The translations under genes and the position numbers were made by a program. Below the pieces are notes generated by a model that saw nothing but the letters and a program-made list of their open reading frames with translations, had not been told where the DNA came from and did no database searches. From an uncultured Clostridia bacterium (GTDB lineage: Bacteria; Bacillota; Clostridia; TANB77; CAG-508): a stretch of DNA of 64,000 nt. Below, piece after piece: positions 16,707-24,762 of this stretch. The DNA lies in NCBI GenBank assembly GCA_934120645.1, contig CAKOUO010000001.1, forward strand, positions 124,001 to 188,000, in the 5' to 3' direction. The number at the start of each line of letters is the position of its first letter. The stretch's first letter is position 1.

Positions 16707-19529
16707 ATGAATAAAAAAACCAAAAGAAAAATAATAGTAATACTAATATTAGCAATATTAACATTTGCAAATATAGTATCAGCTGTAGCAGTACATTCTA
16801 ACACAAATACAAATACAGTTGAAAATGGAAAAGAATTAGAATTTACAATTCGATTTAATGAAAAAGTTATAACTGCAGATTTTTCAGTTCATTTTGACTC
16901 AGATAATTTAACATATATTGGAACATCAATAGAAGATTTAAAAACCAATTATATAAAAGAAAAATCTGAAATGATTTGTTGTTATTATGATGTTAATAAA
17001 ATTGGAACAGATACAATTTCGTTTAAATTTAAAGCAAATAAAGAAACAAATAAAACAAATATAAGAGTAACAAATATTACAGTACATACAAATTCTACAG
17101 AAATGCAAATTAATGATATTATTAGCGAAAATATTAAAATAATTAAAACTAATACAGAAACAAATAATAATATAGTTCAAAATATAGTTAATAATTCAAA
17201 CATACAACAGCAATTAGATGATTTAACAAAAAATGAAAATAAAGATACTACAACGGCAATAAGAGCATTACCTAAAACAGGTTTAGAATTTGATTTAAAA
17301 GATTTTTTAACAATAGTTATAGTAGGTTTGATTTTAATAATAGTGATAAAAAATGATAAATTAAGTAAAAAAATAAAAATAATAATTTCTATAATTATTA
17401 TTTTAATGGGAACAATGATATTTCTTAGTAAATATGTTTTTGCAAAAAATGATGACAAAATTTTTATAAATAAAACTGACAAAACTATTTTAATAGTACT
17501 TTCAACTTCAAATGAAGAAAGAAGTATGAGTATACAAAACTTTAAAGAAAAAACAAAAGCTGTAAATATAGATAATAGTATACTTTTATCAGGAGTAACA
17601 GCAACATTTAAAAATAATGAAAAATATACAATAGAAGTATTTAGAGATGAAAACAAAAATGGATATGTAAATTCAAGTGATATTTTTGAACTTTTAAATA
17701 ATGAAAATATAAATACAAAAGATATAGAAGAACTTTGTAATTTTATTATAAAGAAAGAAGAATTTAAAAAATATAATAATATACAAAATGGATATGAAGA
17801 ATTTAATGAAAAATCTATTATAACACCAAATGTAACACCATTAGAACCTGCAACAGATAGATATACACCTGTAAAAAATATAACAGAACTTAAAAACTTA
17901 AATGCAAAAGTAGGGGAGAAGTATAAAACATTAGGATATTATGAAGAAAATGATGGTGGTGCAGGAAGATATGATATTATAGAAAAAACTTCAAATATAA
18001 AAGTAGATAATGGCTTATATATTGAATTAAATAACGGCTTAATCGCAAAGCTTGCAATTATAAAAGATACTATTAATGTTAAACAATTTGGAGCCAAAGG
18101 AAATAGCATAAATAATGATACAGAATATTTAAGAAAAGCTATAAATTCTGGAATTGCTAATGTTGAATTTCCAAAAGGTGAATATAAAATTACAGACATT
18201 ATAAGGTTGGAAACACCATCTACAAATATAATTGGAAATAATAGTACTATTTTTACAGATAATGATTTTAATCCAGAAAAAACAAGTGAATTTTTATTTA
18301 TTATGCAATCAGATAACTGTAATATAAGTAATTTAAATATTGAAGCAAGAGAGACAAAAAACATTGAAAATTTATATAATTCTCAGGTTTATGTTGGTGC
18401 TACAAATATAAAGATTATAGGTTGCACATTTAAAATTCCAGAAACAGCAAGTAGGGAACATTCATATGGCAATATTGATTTATATACTGGTTGGCACAAT
18501 GTGTTAATAGAAAATTGCAATTTATATTTAGCAAATGATGCCAAAGAAGGTGGATGCATTTGGGTTAGAGACTTATTTAATAGAGGGGCAAGTGACTTAA
18601 CATTTATAAATAATAAATGCTATAAAAAGTGCCATGATGAAATATTAGCAGTATTTATGGGAAGTATAGAAAATGTTAATATTTTAAACAATACATTTAT
18701 AATGCCAAATAGTACTGATCCAAGTACAATGTGTTTTACTTTAGGATCTGCTTCTAGTAAAAAAGCTGAAAATATTAGATTTGAAGGAAATACAATAGAT
18801 ACTAAGGCTACAATGAGCTTATTAATTTCTAGAAATGCTACTAATTTAAGCATTAAAAATAATAAAGTTAAATTTGAACGTGTAACAACATTAACAAATA
18901 CATTTTTAATATATTTTCCAGAAAATAATTTAAAAGATGTAGTAATAGAGAATAATAATTTTGAAATTAATAATAATACAGATAAATCAATAAATGGATT
19001 TATAGCTTCAAATTCTGAAAATATAATATTTAAAGAAAATACAATAACAGTAAATAGTGAAATTTCTGAAGTGTTTACAGGTGAATATACTACTACAAAT
19101 AATAATATAACTTTTAATGGCTTTGCTAAAATCTTAGCAAATAAACCAAAAGAATTTATAGGAAACCATATTATATTTAATAAAGGATTTGGTTCAATAG
19201 CTCAATATTATAATGGTAAACTTGATTGGGATAGTAATATAAAAAATAATATTTTTGAGAATAATTATGATGAAATTAGTGCAAATGAAAAATCAATATT
19301 ACTAATGTTTAATGGAGGAAGTTTAAATAACCATATTGTTGATTTTGAAGAAAATACTATAAAGTCTGATAAAGCTAATTATGGACAAAATTTAATTTAT
19401 CTTTTAAATTTGTCTGATGAAGAATCTCAAACTATCAAAATTATTAATAATAAAATTAATGGATATAAACAGGGATGGAAGGACAAAAATCAAGAAAAGC
19501 ATAATATTATAACAGATAATAATACATAA
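16707..19529 (+). CDS. Cohesin / LPXTG-like / dockerin-like / beta-helix surface protein
   Basis: 940 residues with an unusual order. A signal peptide (to about residue 28) precedes a cohesin-like domain (about 30-155: GKELEFTIRFNEKV, FDSDNLTYIG). An Asn-rich linker leads to LPKTG near residue 190, a hydrophobic segment and basic KNDKLSKKIK, i.e. a complete sortase-type signal. A second hydrophobic segment follows, then a dockerin-like calcium loop DENKNGYVNSSDIFELL, then VKQFGAKGNSINNDTEYL, the start of a pectate-lyase-3 type right-handed beta-helix to the C-terminus with many Asn-rich repeats. It looks like two surface proteins joined in one frame. Probably carbohydrate-binding or lyase-like; activity unproven. 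Confidence 0.7.
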   Translation: MNKKTKRKIIVILILAILTFANIVSAVAVHSNTNTNTVENGKELEFTIRFNEKVITADFSVHFDSDNLTYIGTSIEDLKTNYIKEKSEMICCYYDVNKIGTDTISFKFKANKETNKTNIRVTNITVHTNSTEMQINDIISENIKIIKTNTETNNNIVQNIVNNSNIQQQLDDLTKNENKDTTTAIRALPKTGLEFDLKDFLTIVIVGLILIIVIKNDKLSKKIKIIISIIIILMGTMIFLSKYVFAKNDDKIFINKTDKTILIVLSTSNEERSMSIQNFKEKTKAVNIDNSILLSGVTATFKNNEKYTIEVFRDENKNGYVNSSDIFELLNNENINTKDIEELCNFIIKKEEFKKYNNIQNGYEEFNEKSIITPNVTPLEPATDRYTPVKNITELKNLNAKVGEKYKTLGYYEENDGGAGRYDIIEKTSNIKVDNGLYIELNNGLIAKLAIIKDTINVKQFGAKGNSINNDTEYLRKAINSGIANVEFPKGEYKITDIIRLETPSTNIIGNNSTIFTDNDFNPEKTSEFLFIMQSDNCNISNLNIEARETKNIENLYNSQVYVGATNIKIIGCTFKIPETASREHSYGNIDLYTGWHNVLIENCNLYLANDAKEGGCIWVRDLFNRGASDLTFINNKCYKKCHDEILAVFMGSIENVNILNNTFIMPNSTDPSTMCFTLGSASSKKAENIRFEGNTIDTKATMSLLISRNATNLSIKNNKVKFERVTTLTNTFLIYFPENNLKDVVIENNNFEINNNTDKSINGFIASNSENIIFKENTITVNSEISEVFTGEYTTTNNNITFNGFAKILANKPKEFIGNHIIFNKGFGSIAQYYNGKLDWDSNIKNNIFENNYDEISANEKSILLMFNGGSLNNHIVDFEENTIKSDKANYGQNLIYLLNLSDEESQTIKIINNKINGYKQGWKDKNQEKHNIITDNNT

Positions 19530-19546
19530 AGACATATAATAAAATA

Positions 19547-19575
19547 TTGCATAATTCGACAAAAAATGATAGAAT
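19547..19575 (+). promoter_or_regulatory. Promoter of the 19619 gene
   Basis: TTGCAT, 17 bp, TAGAAT. Confidence 0.6.
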
Positions 19576-19618
19576 AAAAAAGTACATTAAATTACATATG
19601 TTGAAAGGAGATATATAT

Positions 19619-20011
19619 ATGACAAATCAATATAATGTAGACATTCGGAATCTTCCAATTGTTGTCATAAAAGCAATCCGGGATGACGAAAACATTGTAA
19701 ATGTATTATTATTAACAAAAGGTGCAAGTGAATGCTTGTATGTAATTCAGAGCCATTCAGAAGAAACAGGCAAAGAAATTTTTCGTGTGGTTTCTTATGG
19801 TAAGAGTGAGATAGAATATTTTTTGAAAAATGCAGACACTTCACAGTTAGATTTTCAAAAAAAGCATGCTATCGAAAAAATACATTTGCTAATCGAAACT
19901 TTAATTGAGGAATACTCAATCAAAGAAACGGATTGCTTATATATCGGCAAACAAAAAACAAGTATATCTTCTATCCAAAACATTGATGATTTTATTAAAT
20001 TAATGTTTTAA
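19619..20011 (+). CDS. Hypothetical protein (130 aa), cassette gene
   Basis: Starts at ATG 19619, nine bases after AAAGGAG; the longer in-frame reading to 19547 has no ribosome site and runs over the promoter. A soluble alpha/beta protein with no recognised family. It contains two CGG arginine codons near the N-terminus (DIRNL and AIRDD), unlike the neighbouring core genes, and has its own promoter and terminator. Confidence 0.72.
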   Translation: MTNQYNVDIRNLPIVVIKAIRDDENIVNVLLLTKGASECLYVIQSHSEETGKEIFRVVSYGKSEIEYFLKNADTSQLDFQKKHAIEKIHLLIETLIEEYSIKETDCLYIGKQKTSISSIQNIDDFIKLMF

Positions 20012-20036
20012 AAGCCCGTTAAGGGCTTTTTTATTT
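20010..20036 (+). terminator. Terminator of the 19619 gene
   Basis: AAAAGCCC/GGGCTTTT stem with a five-base loop, then T-rich sequence. Confidence 0.85.
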
Positions 20037-20116
20037 TTATAATATTGAAAAATTATGGATTTTGTGTTAATATAATAAAGACATTTTAATAATAACATTA
20101 GGAAGGAGTCTTTTAT

Positions 20117-20401
20117 ATGGTAAAAGAAAGTATAACGTTTACAGAGAACGGAAAGCGGGAAGTAACAATAACCTTGCCTTTAAAAAGAACTATGCAAAAT
20201 AAGGCAATAACAGAAAATGATTATGATGATTATCTGCAAAGAAAAACGCAGGTATTGTCATATGATGCATTTGCATATGATTTGACATTGACACTATATA
20301 AAGTGTCGTTACAGAATGCAATTGTCTTCAATTACCGCGGGTCCGAAGAAAATATTCAGAAGTTTATTTCTAAGTGGAAACCTGATATACAAGAATTTTA
20401 G
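20117..20401 (+). CDS. Hypothetical protein (94 aa), cassette gene
   Basis: 94 residues, no membrane segment, no family I recognise; pattern VKESITFTENGKREVTITL suggests a beta-rich start. GGAAGGAG precedes the ATG and a GC-containing hairpin follows. It has a CGG arginine codon (GKREV) and CGC/GGG/TCC codons, so it belongs to the GC-richer set. It directly follows a gene of the same class (19619). Confidence 0.7.
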   Translation: MVKESITFTENGKREVTITLPLKRTMQNKAITENDYDDYLQRKTQVLSYDAFAYDLTLTLYKVSLQNAIVFNYRGSEENIQKFISKWKPDIQEF

Positions 20402-20410
20402 AAGACTTCA

Positions 20411-20445
20411 ATAGGGAGACGGAAATTCATCTCCCTATATTTTTA
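20411..20445 (+). terminator. Terminator of the 20117 gene
   Basis: ATAGGGAGA (20411-20419) pairs with TCTCCCTAT (20430-20438), then ATTTTTATT. Confidence 0.8.
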
Positions 20446-20465
20446 TTAAACGGGAGAGTGAAAAT

Positions 20466-21573
20466 ATGTTAGAATTAGAAGAAACAATAAAAAAACTTCA
20501 AGAATTAAAAGAAAAAATAACGAATTTAGGTGAATCTCTTTGACATATCTAATTTACAAATAGAATTAAATGAATTAGAAGAAGAAACAAATAAACAAGA
20601 ATTTTGGAATAATAATGAAAATACAACTAAAGTATTATCAAGAATAAAAAAAATAAAAAATAAATGTATAAAATATAATGAATTAAAAAAAGAAATTAAT
20701 AATTTATTAGAATTATCAGAACTAGTAAAACAAGAATACGATGAAGAAATAGCAATTGATATTATAAAAAATACAAAAAAACAAGAAAAAAACTTTGAAA
20801 AATTAGAACTTGAAACACTACTATCTGGTAAATATGATTCAAATAATGCAATAATTACAATTCATCCAGGAGCAGGAGGAACAGAATCACAAGATTGGGC
20901 AGAAATGCTATATAGAATGTATACTAGATGGGCAACCAAAAGCGATTATGAAGTAAAAGAACTTGATTATTTAGAAGGAGAAGAAGCTGGGTTAAAAAGC
21001 GTTACATTTGAAATAATAGGACAAAACGCTTATGGATATATGAAAAGTGAAAAAGGAGTTCATAGATTAGTTAGAATTTCACCATTCGACAGTGGAGGAA
21101 GAAGACATACATCATTTGCATCTGTTGAAGTTTTACCAGAAATAACAGAAGATATAGAAATAAATATAAACCCAGATGATTTAAGAATAGATACTTATAG
21201 AGCATCCGGAGCAGGAGGACAACATATAAATAAAACATCATCAGCAGTAAGAATAACACATATACCAACAAACATTGTAGTAGCCTGCCAATCAGAACGT
21301 TCACAAATTCAAAATAGAGAAACAGCAATGAAAATGTTAAAATCCAAATTATTAGATTTAAAAGAACAAGAACATAAAGAAAAAATAGAAGATTTAAAAG
21401 GAGAACAAAGAGAAATCGCATGGGGAAGCCAAATACGCTCTTATGTATTTTGCCCATACACAATGGTAAAAGACCACAGAACCAATTACGAAGTTGGAAA
21501 TGTTCAAGCAGTAATGGATGGAGATTTAGATGGTTTTATGGAAAGCTATTTAAAACAAAAAAGTTGTCAATAG
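20466..21573 (+). CDS. prfB: Peptide chain release factor 2, programmed +1 frameshift
   Basis: The gene starts at ATG 20466, encodes 25 codons ending GGT GAA TCT CTT, then in-frame TGA at 20541-20543 followed by C. Shifting +1 at CTT reads GAC and continues in the frame ending at 21573. This is the classic RF2 autoregulatory site: low RF2 lets the shift win. The protein has SPF (ISPFDSGG, stop-codon recognition) and the catalytic GGQ (GAGGQHINKTSS). The usual upstream GGGGG-like Shine-Dalgarno stimulator is weak here (AGGTGA). The last residues and the TAG stop lie inside repeat hairpin R2. Confidence 0.96.
20538..20544 (+). promoter_or_regulatory. Programmed +1 frameshift site of prfB
   Basis: CTT TGA C, the standard RF2 slippery site; the zero frame ends here and the +1 frame continues. 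Confidence 0.95.
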
Positions 21574-21599
21574 GGACGCCCCTTTTTGACAACTTTTTT
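21557..21599 (+). repeat. Palindromic hairpin repeat, copy R2, acting as prfB terminator
   Basis: The core 21564-21592 matches R1 except GCCC for GGGC in the centre. Flanking AAAAAAG/CTTTTTT extends the stem to 14 bp and gives a T-run. The TGTCAATAG at its start supplies the last two codons and stop of prfB. Confidence 0.85.
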
Positions 21600-21679
21600 G
21601 TTTGTATATAATATAATGTATAGAGCCATATTTTTAATAAAATAAGGCTCGATATATTTTTTTAAAGAGGGTGGTCCAA

Positions 21680-22642
21680 ATGGACACAATAGTTATGAAG
21701 TTTGGAGGAAGTTCAGTTGCTAATAATGATAGATTAAAGCTTGTAGCACAAAAAATAATTGATTTATATAATAAAGATAATAATATTGTAGTTATACTTT
21801 CTGCACAAGGAAAAACAACAGATAAATTAATTAAAGAGGCCAATGAACTTTCTAAAAATACAAAAGATAGAGAAATGGATATGTTACTTAGTTCAGGTGA
21901 ACAAATATCAATAGCAAAATTAAGTATTTTATTAAATGAATTAGGATATAATGCAATTTCGTTAACTGGCTGGCAAGCTGGCATTTTAACTAATAAAACA
22001 AATCAAAATGCGATTATAAAAAATATAGATACTACAAGGATATTAAAAGAATTAAATAAAAGAAAAATTGTAATTATAGCAGGATTTCAGGGGTATAACG
22101 AAAATTTAGATATTACGACATTGGGGAGAGGAGGTTCAGATACATCTGCCGTTGCCATAGCAGCTGCTTTAAAAGCAAAAGAATGCTATATTTTTTCAGA
22201 TGTTGATGGTGTTTATACGGCTGATCCAAATAAGTTACCAGAAGCAAAGAAGATACCTGCACTTTCTTATAATGAAATGATAGAAATTTCTAGTGAGGGA
22301 GCAAAAGTACTTCATAACAGATGTGCTGAAATAGGAGAAAAGTTTAAAATTCCGATTATTACTAAATCTACTTTTAATAATAAGGCCGGTAGTATTATTA
22401 CAGATATCATTGAAGAAAATACTATAAAAAGTGTTGTAAAAAGAGACATTTCAAGAATTTCTATTGTTGGAAATGGTGTTATTAGAAATTATAATTTTAT
22501 TAAAAAAATTTTAGATATTTTTGCTGAAAATAAGTTGGAAATGTTAGAGTTTAATGTTTCTGAATCTAAAATTTCTATAGATTTTAAAAATGTAATTAGT
22601 GATGAAATATTAAAAAAAGTCCATTCAATCATATTAAAATAA
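21680..22642 (+). CDS. Aspartate kinase, short form
   Basis: 320 residues from the ATG at 21680, which follows GAGGGTGG; the GTG at 21671 lies inside that site. Kinase motifs: MKFGGSSVAN and TTLGRGGSDTSAVAIAAAL, with FSDVDGVYTADP. After the kinase domain only about 75 residues remain, containing a single ACT-like region (RISIVGNGVIRNYNFIK to LEFNVSESKISIDF). Standard LysC has two ACT domains, so one is missing, and feedback control by lysine or threonine may differ. It makes aspartyl phosphate for lysine/threonine/methionine or diaminopimelate. It forms its own unit. Confidence 0.88.
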   Translation: MDTIVMKFGGSSVANNDRLKLVAQKIIDLYNKDNNIVVILSAQGKTTDKLIKEANELSKNTKDREMDMLLSSGEQISIAKLSILLNELGYNAISLTGWQAGILTNKTNQNAIIKNIDTTRILKELNKRKIVIIAGFQGYNENLDITTLGRGGSDTSAVAIAAALKAKECYIFSDVDGVYTADPNKLPEAKKIPALSYNEMIEISSEGAKVLHNRCAEIGEKFKIPIITKSTFNNKAGSIITDIIEENTIKSVVKRDISRISIVGNGVIRNYNFIKKILDIFAENKLEMLEFNVSESKISIDFKNVISDEILKKVHSIILK

Positions 22643-22647
22643 AAGAC

Positions 22648-22676
22648 AGAGAGCCAAACAAGTAGTTTAGCTCTCT
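22648..22676. terminator. Bidirectional terminator
   Basis: AGAGAGC...GCTCTCT stem between convergent aspartate kinase and beta-CASP genes. Confidence 0.75.
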
Positions 22677-22688
22677 TTTAAGAAGTTA

Positions 22689-24098
22689 TTATTTTTCAAC
22701 AGCTTTGTCGATACCATAAGAGTTTACCCGGTACACATAGCCCATTCCAAGAATACCTGTTTTTTTGATACCAAGTTCTTTTTGTGCTCTTGCTTCAAGT
22801 GCTTCTTTATTTTTTGGCTCGCCATGATTGAATAGAATTGACAAAGGTGCAAATTGTAGAAAAAATTCAATTATCTGGTCTGCAGTTGCATGTGATGAAA
22901 ATTCACCAGTTTGCTTTACTTCTGCATTTTTAATTACAGAGTGACCATCTTTAAATAGAATTTCTTCACCATAGTCTGCTTCAACAATCTTTTTAGCAAG
23001 AGTACCTTCAGATGCATATCCAGGGATATACAACAAAGCATTTGAATTGGATAAGAAATGAGGAATATATGTTGCTGCTGGTCCATTACTTCCCATACCA
23101 GATGTAGAAATAAATATTGCTCTTTCCGTAGAATTCAAGAGAGCCGGTCTTGTTTTATTATCTACAAACTGAATATTGTAAGGGAAGAAATTTTTGGCTT
23201 CTTCTCTTAAGCGCAGAATGTTACTGCGGTCAAGATATCGAAATGTATAGGCTGCTGTAGTTGTACCGTCAACCCGTACAGGATAATCTTTAGGAATTTT
23301 TCCTTCATCCTGCAATTTTCTTATACGGTACATTAATTCCTGAGCTCGTCCTTGACCAAAAGCACAATTAAATATTAATTGGTTTCTTGAACAAGCCTCA
23401 ACAATGTCATCTTCCCAGATTTGCTGGATGTCACAAGAATTTGTAGAACCATATGTTGCTTCTGAAATGATAGTCAAATTGGGTAATGCATATACCCAAT
23501 ATGGAAATGGCTTAATATCCAAAAAGATGTTATTAGGCTTATAGTCTCCTGTATAAAGAAGATTAATAATTCCGCCCGGTTCATCAATTTGAACCAAAAT
23601 ACAAGAAGCTCCAATTAGATGCCCATTATTAAAGAATGTTACACTGATGTTGCTATGAATCTTTACAGTTTGTTCATACTTAACGGTTTCAATTTGCTTA
23701 ATGGTCTGATTAATATCACTTTCTGAAAAAAGAATTGGCCGTTTTTTTAATTTAGCATCTCTTTTCATGATGTTGTAGCTGTCCAATAGACCAATATCTA
23801 TAACAGCTGCTGATGCGTCAGACATGTAGATTTTCTTGTTGTAACCTTTTCTAACAAAGATAGGTAGTGCACCATCGTGGTCCAGGTGGGTGTGAGTAAG
23901 TAATATTGCATTAATTTTTTCTGGATTGACGCTATCATTATACTCAATACCGTGATGACCTTCACCTTGATACATACCATAGTCTACTAAAAACCGAAAC
24001 TTTTCTCCATCAGAAAAATGAACGGTATTTCTAATACATGAACCTGTTACGCCTTTATGATATCCACGTATGTCGACATAAGGTTTTCCTTTTGCCAT
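22689..24098 (-). CDS. Beta-CASP metallo-beta-lactamase-fold RNase (CPSF/YSH1-like)
   Basis: About 469 residues; the second ATG (24096-24098) is preferred since GGAG lies eight bases before it, while the first ATG is only two bases away. Metal motif HTHLDHDGALP sits near residue 70. Beta-CASP signatures follow: ISEATYGS, GRAQELMYRI, ISTSGMGSNGPAA, the motif-B histidine in GEFSSHATADQ, and LFNHGEP. These enzymes cut or trim RNA. It is separate from the RNase J set by its CPSF-like insertion. It belongs to the GC-richer class with at least four CGG arginine codons, and has a perfect-spacing promoter. Confidence 0.87.
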   Translation of the reverse strand: MAKGKPYVDIRGYHKGVTGSCIRNTVHFSDGEKFRFLVDYGMYQGEGHHGIEYNDSVNPEKINAILLTHTHLDHDGALPIFVRKGYNKKIYMSDASAAVIDIGLLDSYNIMKRDAKLKKRPILFSESDINQTIKQIETVKYEQTVKIHSNISVTFFNNGHLIGASCILVQIDEPGGIINLLYTGDYKPNNIFLDIKPFPYWVYALPNLTIISEATYGSTNSCDIQQIWEDDIVEACSRNQLIFNCAFGQGRAQELMYRIRKLQDEGKIPKDYPVRVDGTTTAAYTFRYLDRSNILRLREEAKNFFPYNIQFVDNKTRPALLNSTERAIFISTSGMGSNGPAATYIPHFLSNSNALLYIPGYASEGTLAKKIVEADYGEEILFKDGHSVIKNAEVKQTGEFSSHATADQIIEFFLQFAPLSILFNHGEPKNKEALEARAQKELGIKKTGILGMGYVYRVNSYGIDKAVEK

Positions 24099-24177
24099 AT
24101 TCATAACTCCTTTCTTTTCACAAAACTTTGATTTTATGCCATTTTATAAAACAGCAAGCTAAAGAGTTTCTATACAA

Positions 24178-24206
24178 ATTTTATCATTATTACATGATTA
24201 TGTCAA
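24178..24206 (-). promoter_or_regulatory. Promoter of the beta-CASP gene
   Basis: TTGACA, 17 bp, TAAAAT on the minus strand; divergent from the promoter at 24245-24273. Confidence 0.8.
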
Positions 24207-24244
24207 TTAATATATACAAAATTTAAGATTTTTTGCTTCAATTG

Positions 24245-24273
24245 TTTACATTAACAAATAAAAGTGTTAAGAT
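24245..24273 (+). promoter_or_regulatory. Promoter of the 24321 gene
   Basis: TTTACA, 17 bp, TAAGAT. Confidence 0.65.
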
Positions 24274-24320
24274 AATAAGTATAAAAGTGATTATTTCACT
24301 AGCAGAAAGGAGCTTCGCTT

Positions 24321-24647
24321 ATGCTAAACCGGAAGAAAAATGGCAATATAGAAGATATAGCAATTGAAGTTAACCAATGGAGGGATGAAAAAAGGAAACA
24401 AGTAACAATAAACTTATTTCCAGGTGAGGAAGAATATCTAACAGAAAAATTAAACTGTATAGTTTTACCAATATTTTATGAAATTACAGACAAACATTTA
24501 GATAATATGAAAAATTGTCCTAATTTCGTAAAAGAAAACTACAGTACAAAAAGCAAAAAAGTTTTTAAGTTAAATAAACGCGAAAGACGATTGTTAGATA
24601 GTCAAGGAATTGAATATAAACCATTGGGGTATATTGTGTTTCTGTGA
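24321..24647 (+). CDS. Hypothetical protein (108 aa), cassette gene
   Basis: A 108-residue basic soluble protein with no recognised family. AAAGGAGC lies before the ATG. Codon 4 is CGG. It is divergent from the beta-CASP gene and upstream of the AAA+/M41 gene, but has its own promoter and terminator, so the three are separate units. Confidence 0.68.
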   Translation: MLNRKKNGNIEDIAIEVNQWRDEKRKQVTINLFPGEEEYLTEKLNCIVLPIFYEITDKHLDNMKNCPNFVKENYSTKSKKVFKLNKRERRLLDSQGIEYKPLGYIVFL

Positions 24648-24680
24648 AAAAAGAGCAAGTTTTATTCTTGCTCTTTTTTT
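24647..24680 (+). terminator. Terminator of the 24321 gene
   Basis: A 13-bp stem (24647-24659 with 24667-24679) that begins at the stop codon and ends in a T-run. Confidence 0.88.
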
Positions 24681-24689
24681 GGACTTAAT

Positions 24690-24718
24690 TTGACAAAATT
24701 GTATTCCGGATGTAAAAT
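24690..24718 (+). promoter_or_regulatory. Promoter of the AAA+/M41 gene
   Basis: TTGACA, 17 bp, TAAAAT. Confidence 0.82.
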
Positions 24719-24762
24719 AATTATGTTACTTATTATATAAACATTTATAAGGAGGCTTTATT

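Noticed and set aside
21071..21463. 130-codon minus-strand frame inside prfB
   Set aside because: Leu/Phe-rich shadow of a conserved coding region.
21600..21665. L-box (lysine riboswitch) before aspartate kinase
   Set aside because: Only about 90 bases, with a small GAGCC/GGCTC hairpin; far too short for a lysine riboswitch.
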